A stretch of 64,000 nt of DNA from the NCBI RefSeq assembly GCF_014217805.1, contig NZ_CP055156.1, positions 3,478,585 to 3,542,584 on the forward strand, given 5' to 3'. The notes beneath the pieces were generated by a model. That model had not been told where the DNA came from. It did no database searches and was given only the letters and a program-made list of their open reading frames with translations. Within the stretch, counting starts at the first letter, position 1. Every line of letters starts with the position of its first letter. The position numbers and the translations under genes are program-made. Below are positions 20,263 to 28,868 of the stretch, in pieces. The stretch comes from Adhaeribacter swui. GTDB lineage: Bacteria; Bacteroidota; Bacteroidia; Cytophagales; Hymenobacteraceae.

Positions 20263-21279
20263 TTATTGCAGCAGGTCTATAGCTTTTTCCAGCATCAAAT
20301 CTTTATTGGCTTCAATATCTTGCGGGGTGTTTTGGATTTCTACGTCGGGTTTTAAGCCTTTGCCTTCCCAGCTTACGCCATTGTGGTCGCGGTAATCGCC
20401 GATGGATAAGGTAAACTGCCAGCCATTGGGCATTTCCAGGGTGGCGCGGTCGGAGAAGTCGCCGGAAGTGGTGGTGCCAACTTGTTTTACCTGGGGCAGG
20501 CGTTTCATGGCCAGCAGAAAAGTTTCGGCGGCACTAATGGTAAAATCAGAAGTTAAAATTACAATGGGCTTCCGATATTGCGATTTGCCGGTGGGTTTTA
20601 CCTGCCACTCGTACCAATCCGTAAATTCAGTGTGTTGCGGACCGTTCCGTTTGCGGGCTTTCATATACAGCGCCGGGCTGCTGGCAAACCGGCCGGCCAC
20701 GTACTGAGCTACTTCATCGCGACCGCCCTGGTGGTTGCGGATATCCAAAACCAAACCTTTGGTATCCCGCAGGTAATCGATAATCTGATCCAGGTTAGGC
20801 TCGTAATTTTTAAATTTATCATCAAACAGCGTAATATCTATGTACCCGATGTTGCCGGGCAAAAGGCCGTAGGTGATTTCGGGCGTGGCAATTTTGGCTT
20901 CCGTCAGGTACTTGCTTTTAATCAGTTCCAGGGTAGGAATATGGTTGAGCTGGTGGGTAGCGTCCGAAACCAGGTATTTTAATTTGCCGTCGGTGGGAGC
21001 AATGGTAACGTGGTTGTCGTCGAGCTCGTTAATGAGTTGCTCCAGTACCCGGTGCAAATCGGCGTTGGTGGAGGTGGTGTTTAGCTGGGGCCGGTATTTG
21101 TCGCGGAGGGCCGGCCAGTTAATGTTCTTTACCTCAAAATTACCGTAGCGCTGGTCAAATTCTTGCCACAAATAATCAAAGTTAATGAGGGCATCGGAAG
21201 TGGGGGCGTAGTTTTCTTTTTCGCAGGCCGTGGTGGCGAGTACCAGCAACATAGCCAGTACCGAGAATATCTTTTTCAT
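20263..21279 (-). CDS. S41 family peptidase, lipoprotein
   Basis: Tail-specific-protease-like (S41) protein of 338 residues. The start MKKIFSVLAMLLVLATTAC ends in a lipobox Cys, so it is a lipoprotein outside the inner membrane. The catalytic core is seen in GLVLDIRNHQGGRDEVAQYVAG, then ILTSDFTISAAETFLLAMK (nucleophile Ser in SAAET) and VGTTTSGDFSD. No PDZ domain is evident, as in the Bacteroidota group with a short N-terminal helical domain. Its substrate is unknown. It lies just downstream of a small beta-barrel protein gene on the same strand (57 bp gap). Confidence 0.88.
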   Translation of the reverse strand: MKKIFSVLAMLLVLATTACEKENYAPTSDALINFDYLWQEFDQRYGNFEVKNINWPALRDKYRPQLNTTSTNADLHRVLEQLINELDDNHVTIAPTDGKLKYLVSDATHQLNHIPTLELIKSKYLTEAKIATPEITYGLLPGNIGYIDITLFDDKFKNYEPNLDQIIDYLRDTKGLVLDIRNHQGGRDEVAQYVAGRFASSPALYMKARKRNGPQHTEFTDWYEWQVKPTGKSQYRKPIVILTSDFTISAAETFLLAMKRLPQVKQVGTTTSGDFSDRATLEMPNGWQFTLSIGDYRDHNGVSWEGKGLKPDVEIQNTPQDIEANKDLMLEKAIDLLQ

Positions 21280-21335
21280 TTTGGATTGATCTGGAAATTT
21301 AAAAATTTAAAAAATGGATGATGGGCTGGTATTGC

Positions 21336-22145
21336 TTAAAAGGTAAATGCAGATTGGGCGCTCAAACTATTGCTCCAGGTATGCAAGCGGCGGGGCTTGG
21401 CATCTACCAGGCGTTCGAACTGATAACTCAAACCTACCCGCAGGTGCGGGCTTACCTGGTGCTGAAATTGGGTCTGCCAGGCAACCTGGTTTAACTGGTA
21501 ACCGGCCACCACCCGCGTGTTGTTCTGGTACAAAGCTTTTAAATTGCTGGTAACATCGGGTAAAGAAAGGGTAGCGTGCCACGGAAAGCGGCTCAACAGG
21601 CCGGCTAAGGTATATTGCACCTGGCTTTCCAGGAGGTTTTTTGCATTAAACTGGTGCTGAACTTTTAAAATCAGGGGCAAAGCGGTTACACTCACTAAAC
21701 CCGCGTAAGGAGCTTCGGTGGGGTACTGCAATAACTGCTGCAAACCGGTACCCAGGTACCAGGCGCTTTTAGCCGCTGCATTTACCCGGTGCAGGTAGTT
21801 CAGGGAGAAATGGCCGGCGGCCAGTTTGCTGGTGAGCGGTACCACTACTTCGCCTAAATTTACGGCCCGACCCCGGTAAGCTTTGGGGGTATAATTGCCG
21901 TAACGCGCCTGCAAACCCACCTGTAATTCGCCACGCTTAAAAGAATGCTGGTACCGGAGGGTTACCTGCGGCAGGTTGTTTTGGTACAGCAGCGGACTGG
22001 CATTCTGGTCCCGGACGGATACCTGGGATAAGCCCAGACCCAGGCTCAAAGAATGGCGGCTCGCCGGACTAAGCGGCCCATCCTGGGCCTGTAGGCTAGC
22101 CGCAAACAAGAAGGCCAGCCAGAAGAATAAAGCATTTTTTTTCAT
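21336..22145 (-). CDS. Outer-membrane beta-barrel protein, unknown function
   Basis: Exported protein of 269 residues with a clean signal peptide (MKKNALFFWLAFLFAASLQAQ). The mature part alternates hydrophobic and polar residues in strands (HSLSLGLGLSQVSV, QVTLRYQHSFKRGELQVGLQARYG, LRVGLSYQFERLV) and ends in an aromatic residue (AQSAFTF), which fits an outer-membrane beta barrel. No named family recognised. It is probably co-transcribed with the S41 peptidase and is divergent from the LytTR regulator, which is a natural candidate for its control. Confidence 0.78.
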   Translation of the reverse strand: MKKNALFFWLAFLFAASLQAQDGPLSPASRHSLSLGLGLSQVSVRDQNASPLLYQNNLPQVTLRYQHSFKRGELQVGLQARYGNYTPKAYRGRAVNLGEVVVPLTSKLAAGHFSLNYLHRVNAAAKSAWYLGTGLQQLLQYPTEAPYAGLVSVTALPLILKVQHQFNAKNLLESQVQYTLAGLLSRFPWHATLSLPDVTSNLKALYQNNTRVVAGYQLNQVAWQTQFQHQVSPHLRVGLSYQFERLVDAKPRRLHTWSNSLSAQSAFTF

Positions 22146-22202
22146 AGGATTGATTCGGTTTTTTAGTTTGGATTGGAGTTTTGATCACCGGTGAAAGTGC
22201 CG

Positions 22203-22210
22203 CAAAAGTA
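22203..22210 (-). promoter_or_regulatory. Candidate -7 box for the barrel protein/S41 operon
   Basis: CAAAAGTA on + is TACTTTTG on the minus strand, an exact TAnnTTTG box, about 58 bp upstream of the start at 22145. A TTTG -33 element at the right distance was not found, so this is a half-supported promoter. Confidence 0.38.
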
Positions 22211-22426
22211 GAGGGGCCAACGGAGCTTGTAAAACCGGAAAAAGCCGAAAGCAGCGCTCAGGAGCTTTAAAAAGCCGTATTTCCGGCTGAAGGGACCAAA
22301 ATAGGGGGTGAAATTTCAGGTAAAATGTAGAGGATAACCGGGCCAAGCTGGGAAAACAAATAAGGAAGTCTCGGTTTTGCTGCTTAATTTGCAGCAACAA
22401 GCAGAAATCTTTTTAAATTTTAAAAA

Positions 22427-23308
22427 ATGAACCAATTTCGGTATCCGGATAAGTGGTTCCGGTTAATCGGTATTCCCTTGCTGGGTTTTGTGGTGCTGAA
22501 CTTCGGTATGTACGAGCCCCTGTACGAGGCCCTGAAAACCCGGCAGTATTACCTGGACCTGGCCTACGATATTTTTATTGTGTGGGTGGTGTGGGAAACC
22601 AACCGACGCATTATTATGTACCTCGACCAGCGGTATTCCTGGATTACCCGTCGCATGGAGCGCTTGTTTCTGCAGGTTTTTTTAATTTTTACTATTTCCT
22701 GCGTGGAGGTAATCGGCCTGGTGTATCTACTCAACGAAGTATTGATTCAGCGAAAAGGGTATTTTGATATTGGCTGGTTAATGGTAATGGATATTCCCAT
22801 GGTAATGGTGTTTACCCTGATTATTAACCTGATGTACACCGGCATGTACCTGATCCATTACCACCAGGTAACCGTAACCGAACTCCAGGACCAGTTGGAA
22901 GACGCCTACGAGCAAATCAGCGCTTTGCATGCCCAAAAAACCGAAAACCGACCCGCCGAAGCGCCGCACAAGCAACTCATCGTTAATTTCGGGAATTCTT
23001 CTATCCCCATCACCACCGACCGCATCGGGCATATTTACAAAGCCAACGAGCTGTGTTTAATTAAAACCTTCGATAACAAAGAATTTACCTCGGCTTCGTC
23101 CTTAGAAAACCTGGAAGCGATTTTGAGCCAGGACAACTTTTTTAGATTAAACCGGCAGGTATTAGCCAACGTGCAGGCCATTAAACAGTTTAAACCCCAT
23201 ACCTCCGGCAAACTGCTGGTAGAGCTGGAGCCCGCCCTAACCGAAGAAGTATTCGTAAGCAAAAAACGCGCGCCGGAATTTAAAGAATGGCTCGGCAAAA
23301 AAGTGTAG
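22427..23308 (+). CDS. Membrane-bound LytTR transcription regulator
   Basis: A 293-residue one-component-like regulator. The N-terminal half has about four hydrophobic helices (FRLIGIPLLGFVVLNF; YLDLAYDIFIVWVVWE; FLQVFLIFTISCVEVIGLVYLL; IPMVMVFTLIINLMYTGMYL), then a short coiled coil (VTVTELQDQLEDAYEQISAL). The C-terminal 100 residues are a LytTR DNA-binding domain (ITTDRIGHIYKANELCLIKT, FTSASSLENLEAIL, FFRLNRQVLANVQAIKQF). No kinase or receiver is present, so the membrane domain probably senses directly. It is divergent from the barrel-protein/S41 pair across a 280-bp shared upstream region. Confidence 0.88.
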   Translation: MNQFRYPDKWFRLIGIPLLGFVVLNFGMYEPLYEALKTRQYYLDLAYDIFIVWVVWETNRRIIMYLDQRYSWITRRMERLFLQVFLIFTISCVEVIGLVYLLNEVLIQRKGYFDIGWLMVMDIPMVMVFTLIINLMYTGMYLIHYHQVTVTELQDQLEDAYEQISALHAQKTENRPAEAPHKQLIVNFGNSSIPITTDRIGHIYKANELCLIKTFDNKEFTSASSLENLEAILSQDNFFRLNRQVLANVQAIKQFKPHTSGKLLVELEPALTEEVFVSKKRAPEFKEWLGKKV

Positions 23309-23402
23309 CCCCACCCCAGGCACTAGCTAAATATACTGGTTGAAATATGAGGGGAAAGAACCCTGAACCCAATTTCTAATTTCTAATTCAGCGAAGCGCC
23401 AC

Positions 23403-24323
23403 CTAATCTGCCCAGTAAGGTTTCCGGCGGGGCGGGAAAGCGGGGGCTTCCTGGTCGATCATTTCCAGCAGCGAGGTTTCAATGGTTTGGCAAATGGAAT
23501 TAAGGGGCAAATCGTTGGGCTCCAGGCCGAAGGGTTCTTCGATTTCGGTAACAATGGCATCGAGGGCGATAAAGGTGTAGCCCACAAAAACCGTCATGAT
23601 GGGGGTCATCCAGCCAATGCTATCTACCAGGCCAAAGGGCAGCAAAAAGCAGTAAATGTACACGGTGCGGTGCAGCAGCACGCTGTAAGTGTAGGGAATG
23701 GGGGTGCCGGCAATCCGTTCGCAGCCGCCCACAATACCGGAAAGTTGGTTCAGGTTATGGTCGAAAGCGGCCTGGGCAATGGTATCGATCTGGCCTTCGG
23801 TTTTGAGTTGCTGTACCCACAGCCCTATTTCCTGGAGCAACCGGATGGGTTTAAATTTTACTTTTTGCACGGTTTGGGCCAAATCGGGCGGGAGCAGCCG
23901 TTGCAAATCCGGCGTAGCATCGGTGCGGCGCAGCTGGTGTTTGAGGGCGTAGGCAAAGGCGATAACCAAACGGGTAAATGCCACTACTTTCCCGGACTGG
24001 GCGGGCAACTGAGTAAGGGTAAGCGCCTGGCGGGTGAGCGACCGGGAATCGATGAGTAAGGCGCCCCAGAGTTTGCGGCCTTCCCAGAAACGGTCGTAGC
24101 TGGCGTTGTTCCGGAAACCCAGAAAAATAGCCATGGCAATCCCAATTAAAGTAAAAGGCGTTGGGTTGAGCGGAATTTTATACTCAAAAAACTGCCCCCG
24201 GAAATACACAATCAAGGAGGAAAGCAGCAACAAAGCCACCAAACGCGGGAAAATATCCGGCAGCACCGACCCGTGCCACACAAACAGCATCCGGAACCAG
24301 TTACTTTTTTCTTTTATAATCAT
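23403..24323 (-). CDS. Bestrophin family chloride/ion channel
   Basis: Bacterial bestrophin (UPF0187) of 306 residues, the usual length. Signature pieces are the first helix LVALLLLSSLIVYF, the FTLIGIAMAIFLGFRNNASYDRFWEGRKLWG segment, and the C-terminal FGLEPNDLPLNSICQTIE, matching the conserved EPFG.E.nDLp.....iE tract. Bestrophins form pentameric ion channels in the inner membrane; ion preference of the bacterial ones varies (KpBest is cation-selective). Monocistronic. Confidence 0.92.
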   Translation of the reverse strand: MIIKEKSNWFRMLFVWHGSVLPDIFPRLVALLLLSSLIVYFRGQFFEYKIPLNPTPFTLIGIAMAIFLGFRNNASYDRFWEGRKLWGALLIDSRSLTRQALTLTQLPAQSGKVVAFTRLVIAFAYALKHQLRRTDATPDLQRLLPPDLAQTVQKVKFKPIRLLQEIGLWVQQLKTEGQIDTIAQAAFDHNLNQLSGIVGGCERIAGTPIPYTYSVLLHRTVYIYCFLLPFGLVDSIGWMTPIMTVFVGYTFIALDAIVTEIEEPFGLEPNDLPLNSICQTIETSLLEMIDQEAPAFPPRRKPYWAD

Positions 24324-24340
24324 GGTAAGAATTTGGCCGG

Positions 24341-24348
24341 CAAATTTA
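24341..24348 (-). promoter_or_regulatory. Candidate -7 box for the bestrophin gene
   Basis: CAAATTTA on + reads TAAATTTG on the minus strand (TAnnTTTG), 18 bp before the bestrophin ATG. A CAAA (TTTG) at 24372-24375 lies 23 bp further, a little longer than the usual 19-20. Confidence 0.33.
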
Positions 24349-24428
24349 GAGAGGGATTCTTGGAAAACCTACAAAACAATGCAGGCCGAAGAAGTCAGAA
24401 GTTGAGGATTAACTGTAACTCTTTTGCT

Positions 24429-25388
24429 TTATAATGCACTTCTTATTTTGTTGATTTCGTACTGAATAAGACTAAAAGTATTAAGCTCCTCATCTGTAAG
24501 TTCATTCAATGACTTTATAATTGTTTCTGCAGATTGATCTATTGGAATAACTCTTCTTAATTTGTTTATCGCAGAAGCAGGAATGTCGTATTCTAATAAT
24601 GTTGCTGAATTAGAGTGCAAAAAACCATTTTCAAGATTGCTCGCAAAGTAAGTAAAACTACCAGGTTGTAAATTGTGTTTTGTAAATACATGTTCCTGGA
24701 TATTAGAAATTGTAGTTATCCATTTGGGTAGTTTATAATCAAACCAATGCCTAGAAATGTATAGTATAGAATATGATGCAATATCAGTACGCTCCTGTAA
24801 ATCAGGAATTTTATTAATCCAAAATTCCTGATTTATATAATGTGAGATAACTGAAGGAATTGATCTTAACCTTGTGTAGGAACGAGTAAAAGATGCTAAC
24901 CATCTTGCTGATATCCTTCCAATTTTCTCGATGTATAAAGCTCTATCAGATTGAGTTGCAAGTGTATTCCAACATAATTCTATGATAATGCTTAAACTGT
25001 CAAAATCCGGAGGATAGGTTCTCCAAGATAATAAATTATGATAATAATCTAGATTCGATTCTATTTTTTTAATAATATCTAGTTGTCCTTTAATTGAAAC
25101 TCCAGAATTAGTTTTAAGTAACTCCTGTAGATCCTGTGGGTAGCTTCTAAATTCATCTAATCGCGTCTTTGACTTTTCCTCAATTTCATTTGCATCTAAA
25201 GAAACTAAAATTTCCAAGGGGCATTTTTCATGATTAAATAATGGGATATCAACAAACAATTCCATCTGATCTGGCTCGGGTTCAAATCTCACTACTATTC
25301 CTTTATAATGGCGTTTCATTCTACCTGAACGACCAGCAATATTCTTGTAATCAAAAAAGTCTATTGGTTTAGTTCCTTTTTTTATCAA
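24429..25388 (-). CDS. hamB: HamB-like helicase, C-terminal part (after frameshift)
   Basis: Continuation of the helicase that begins at 26655. The region starts KKGTKPIDFFDYKNIAGRSGRM, which is helicase motif VI (NIAGRSGRM) and follows directly on the motif V end of the upstream part. The rest is an alpha-helical C-terminal domain typical of this Ski2/HamB-like group. The apparent TTG start at 25388 is not a credible start, because it overlaps the end of the N-terminal frame in a run of seven A. One A fewer would give a single protein of about 740 residues. Base composition is far more AT-rich than the neighbours. Confidence 0.8.
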   Translation of the reverse strand: MIKKGTKPIDFFDYKNIAGRSGRMKRHYKGIVVRFEPEPDQMELFVDIPLFNHEKCPLEILVSLDANEIEEKSKTRLDEFRSYPQDLQELLKTNSGVSIKGQLDIIKKIESNLDYYHNLLSWRTYPPDFDSLSIIIELCWNTLATQSDRALYIEKIGRISARWLASFTRSYTRLRSIPSVISHYINQEFWINKIPDLQERTDIASYSILYISRHWFDYKLPKWITTISNIQEHVFTKHNLQPGSFTYFASNLENGFLHSNSATLLEYDIPASAINKLRRVIPIDQSAETIIKSLNELTDEELNTFSLIQYEINKIRSAL

Positions 25389-26655
25389 ACAAAATCACGT
25401 TTTTAGCAGATGTATTTACTCCTTCAATTAAAGTTGAAGTGCAAAATAGCCATCTAATTGATCCGTTATTAAATGCATCAATAATTGAACTACCTAAATG
25501 TCGCGGAATTGCACCATGATGAAAAGCAATGCCATATTTTAAAGCTTCGCTTAGTGACCATGAAGAATTTACATTTTGTCGAATCCACTCTATTATAATT
25601 TCATTGTTTTCAACTTCTTGATCCGAATTAAAAGGGTTGGCTTTTGTTTGTGAAGTGTTTTTAAGGTGCGAAATAAATTCAAGCGCTAAATATGTAGCTC
25701 TAGAAGGTGAAGAACAATAAATTAAAGTTTGAGCTCTATCTGATATTAATAATTCAAATAAACGATGTTTCTTCTTTTCTTCTTTTTCAGTTGACTTTAA
25801 TTTTTCAGTTAATTCAAGATTTATTTCATCAACTGCCACTGTAGCAAATTCGGTAGAGAACCATTTAAGATTAAATTTTTCCTTAAATGAATTAGGAATA
25901 TTTTGAATCATTGGTCCGAGTAAGTAAAATCTTTGAGTAAGTTTTAAAAGTCTATATAAAGCCTGATTTAATGCAATGGCTCTGTCATCATCGCGATCTA
26001 AACTTAATTTATAAAACTCATCAATAATGAAAAAATCAACATTAGGAAAATGTTGGTATTCAACAACCCTTTCTCCTGTAAATAAAAATATATTACACTT
26101 TATTAAATCAGGCTCTTGGTTTGTTGATACAATAATTTTGTAATCCTCTCTATATCTTAAAAGCTTTTTTCTCGTTTCATCCAGTAATGCTAAAGTAGGC
26201 TGAATTATAACAATTTGTTTATATAAACAACTAGCTATTAATTCCTCAATAAGTAAACTTTTCCCAAAACTTGTGGGTGCACTTACTACAATAGAGTTTT
26301 TGTTTTGAAGAGCAATAGATAATTCTTGTTGTTCAGAATGTAAGTATATATCTTGAATAAATGGAGATTTATGATACTCATAGCGAATCTGAGCACTTCT
26401 AGATAGAAATTCAGAGTCAACATATGGATAAAGTCCTGCAGCCTCTATTAAATCATTCCAAATTGGTTTTGTACTATCGTCAACTTTATCCCAAACATCT
26501 AAAACCCTGATTATGATATCTCTTGCAATTTTTTCGTGGTCTTTAGATTTGAGTAAACTTGAACATAACTTGGATAAATAAAAACTGTTTTCAAATCCAA
26601 TTAAGTCTGTATTATTTAGAAAACTAATTGCTGATATACTATCATTAAATGTCAT
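25369..26655 (-). CDS. hamB: HamB-like DEAD/DEAH helicase, N-terminal part
   Basis: ATP-dependent helicase half of a Hachiman-type defence pair. Residues 1-110 are helical. Walker A is APTSFGKS; motif II is IIDEFYKLS (DEFY rather than DEAH, as in Ski2-like defence helicases); later motifs include LIYCSSPSR, FHHGAIPRHL and FCTSTLIEGVN. The frame then reads NVILFDKK and stops after RN, at the run of seven A (25377-25383), while the correct continuation lies in the next gene piece. The start ATG overlaps the hamA stop codon (ATGA), so the two are translationally coupled. In Hachiman, HamB loads on DNA and releases HamA upon sensing damage. Confidence 0.85.
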   Translation of the reverse strand: MTFNDSISAISFLNNTDLIGFENSFYLSKLCSSLLKSKDHEKIARDIIIRVLDVWDKVDDSTKPIWNDLIEAAGLYPYVDSEFLSRSAQIRYEYHKSPFIQDIYLHSEQQELSIALQNKNSIVVSAPTSFGKSLLIEELIASCLYKQIVIIQPTLALLDETRKKLLRYREDYKIIVSTNQEPDLIKCNIFLFTGERVVEYQHFPNVDFFIIDEFYKLSLDRDDDRAIALNQALYRLLKLTQRFYLLGPMIQNIPNSFKEKFNLKWFSTEFATVAVDEINLELTEKLKSTEKEEKKKHRLFELLISDRAQTLIYCSSPSRATYLALEFISHLKNTSQTKANPFNSDQEVENNEIIIEWIRQNVNSSWSLSEALKYGIAFHHGAIPRHLGSSIIDAFNNGSIRWLFCTSTLIEGVNTSAKNVILFDKKRN

Positions 26656-27491
26656 ATACTCTGCATTGCTTTCAATCGTTTATCTAATTCTGTATTAAGC
26701 TCATTTTTGTCTGGAACTGGAAGCAACATTAAAATAATCTCCACATTAGTTGCTGTATTTAATTTTGTGAATTCTCCATGAAGAGAATTGCATTCATTTA
26801 TAAATGCATTTAAATACAATTGATCTTCACAATCATGTTTTTTAAATAAATCGCTTGAATAAGTGCATACCATTGGTATAACTATACTTGAAAAAACGAT
26901 ATCTAGTTTTTGATGCCTATCCATTAATTGAATCCAATGTTCTCTTTCAGGTATATCTGCTGGAATCTTTCTAGAAATTAAATTGAACTCTTTTCTTAAA
27001 TAATCTCCGTTAACATGGTTTACAATGTCTTTAGCTAAATCCTTAATTCCGTCTTTACCTGTTTTAAATAATTTTGATTCGCCAAGCCACAGTTTTTTTA
27101 CATTGTTCTCAATTGTGATATGGATTCCATCAAAACCGTGAACAGGTACATTATATGTATCTTTAAACCAAATTTTAGATAATAGAGGAATAGTATTGTG
27201 AAAATCTCTTAATAAGAGATGTAAAATTAGTTCTCCAAATTCACCACGACTCTTATACTTGTCAGTTAGATATACGGTCTCAGCCGCTTCTTTTAGCCTT
27301 GTTATTATTTCATTTTGGGGGATATTTCCACAATGGAAACCAAGAGAAAATTCTGGAATTACATTTCGTATAACATCAACTAAAGGTTGAAGCCTAAATT
27401 TATTCTGGTCAAATCCAACATGATACGCCTTTAAAGTTGCATCATTGATCTGTTCATTAATTACAAGATCAGACTTAAAGGGCCTTGGCAT
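26652..27491 (-). CDS. hamA: HamA-like DUF1837 nuclease (Hachiman defence)
   Basis: A 279-residue DUF1837 protein, the effector of the Hachiman anti-phage system. The family core is visible: YKSRGEFGELILHLLLRDF, then LLSKIWFKD, VHGFDGIHI and LWLGESKLF. This gives the PD-(D/E)xK-type triad D121...E138-x-K140, which supports DNase activity. It is followed, with a 4-bp ATGA overlap, by a helicase, the gene order of known hamA-hamB pairs. The local sequence is much more AT-rich than flanking genes, a sign of transfer. Assignment rests on recalled family motifs and gene order; a profile search would settle it. Confidence 0.87.
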   Translation of the reverse strand: MPRPFKSDLVINEQINDATLKAYHVGFDQNKFRLQPLVDVIRNVIPEFSLGFHCGNIPQNEIITRLKEAAETVYLTDKYKSRGEFGELILHLLLRDFHNTIPLLSKIWFKDTYNVPVHGFDGIHITIENNVKKLWLGESKLFKTGKDGIKDLAKDIVNHVNGDYLRKEFNLISRKIPADIPEREHWIQLMDRHQKLDIVFSSIVIPMVCTYSSDLFKKHDCEDQLYLNAFINECNSLHGEFTKLNTATNVEIILMLLPVPDKNELNTELDKRLKAMQSI

Positions 27492-27635
27492 TAATAAAAT
27501 ATAGGTTATTTAAAAATCGAAACTTATAAAAGATATTATAAAGTTTTATAATTATATATTTTTTTTTGCATGTGCAAATATTTTAGTTAGTTAATTATAT
27601 ATTAAGCGTAAATATAAGATAGACTTATATCGTTC

Positions 27636-28622
27636 CTACCACCGATCATGCACCAAGGGCTTAATCTTCGCCTCGTAAATGGCTTTTACGCCTTCCCATT
27701 GCTCTGGCGTGAGGTCGGGTACTTCCAGGGCTTGCAGGTTAGAGGTGAGCTGGTTGGGTTTGGAAGCTCCTGGAATAATGCAGCTTACGGCCTCAAATTG
27801 CAATATCCAGCGCAGGGCTACGGGAGCTAAATTTTCCTGGTCCGGGAACAGTTTTTTAATTTCTTCTACCGCTTCCAGGCCGGTATTATAATCGAGGCCC
27901 GAGAACGTTTCGCCTTTGTCGAAGGCCTCGCCGTTGCGGTTAAAGTTGCGGTGATCGTCGGGGGCAAAGTGGGTTTCGGGGCGGAACTTGCCAGTGAGCA
28001 GTCCGCTGGCCAGGGGCACCCGCACAATTACGCCAATGTCGCGACGCTGGGCTTCCCGGAAAAATAACTCGGCGGGCCGTTGCCGGAACATATTAAAAAT
28101 AATCTGCACGGTGGTTACATTCGGGAATTCAATGGCTTTAAGGGCTTCTTCTACTTTTTCCACGCTCACGCCCATGTTTTGAATTTTGCCTTCTTCTTTC
28201 AGCCGGTCGAACAGCTCAAATATTTCGAGCCGGTAATATACCTCGGTGGGTGGGCAGTGCAGTTGAATCAGGTCCAGGGTGTCGAGGCCGGTGTTGCGCA
28301 GGCTGTCTTCCACGAAAGCGCGCAAGGCCGCGGGGGTATAGGATTGGTTCACGTGCGGGTTCAGGCGGCGGCCGCATTTGGTAGCCACGTGTATCCATTC
28401 GGAGCGGGATTTTACCACCCGGCCTACGGCCTTTTCGCTTTCGCCGTCGCCGTACACATCGGCGGTATCAATAAAGTTAACGCCGGCATCTATCGCGGCA
28501 TTTAAAATGTGGTCGGCATTTTCGTGGCTGAAGGGCTCGCCCCATTTGCCACCTACCTGCCAGGTGCCTAAACTTATTTCGGATACTTCAATGCCGGTTT
28601 TTCCTAGTTTTCTGTATTGCAT
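27636..28622 (-). CDS. Aldo/keto reductase
   Basis: NAD(P)-dependent aldo/keto reductase of 328 residues with a TIM-barrel fold. Start MQYRKLGKTGIEVSEISLGTW; catalytic Asp/Tyr in FIDTADVYGDGESEKAVG; Lys in HVATKCGRR; His in LIQLHCPP. Cofactor-binding end: AVSCIIPGASKPNQLTSNLQA. It resembles the general-stress YqkF/IolS-type group acting on unknown carbonyls. It marks the upstream edge of the AT-rich defence island. Confidence 0.92.
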   Translation of the reverse strand: MQYRKLGKTGIEVSEISLGTWQVGGKWGEPFSHENADHILNAAIDAGVNFIDTADVYGDGESEKAVGRVVKSRSEWIHVATKCGRRLNPHVNQSYTPAALRAFVEDSLRNTGLDTLDLIQLHCPPTEVYYRLEIFELFDRLKEEGKIQNMGVSVEKVEEALKAIEFPNVTTVQIIFNMFRQRPAELFFREAQRRDIGVIVRVPLASGLLTGKFRPETHFAPDDHRNFNRNGEAFDKGETFSGLDYNTGLEAVEEIKKLFPDQENLAPVALRWILQFEAVSCIIPGASKPNQLTSNLQALEVPDLTPEQWEGVKAIYEAKIKPLVHDRW

Positions 28623-28868
28623 GCTTTTTTATTACTATTTATCCATTAGCCTTTACCCATTAGCCACCCACAAAGTTTAAGAATCTGCTAAAACAGAAGC
28701 GCTAAAAGTAAATGCTGCGGATAAGTTTGTGCGTCTTTTTTCTAAGCTACCCGGATCGGTTAGTAGACTCCAGCGAAAGTTAAAAATTTAAAAAATCGGG
28801 GCAATCGCAAACAATCCGGCCTATAGAGTAGTATTACCAAGGCAATTTATTACATTTTTTAAATTTGA

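Noticed and set aside
23487-24059. 190-codon frame antisense to the bestrophin gene
   Set aside because: Shadow frame; the opposite strand encodes a full bestrophin.
25377-25383. Programmed -1 ribosomal frameshift in hamB
   Set aside because: A-AAA-AAG-type -1 slippage would enter the third frame, not the one carrying motif VI; the needed change is +1 or -2.
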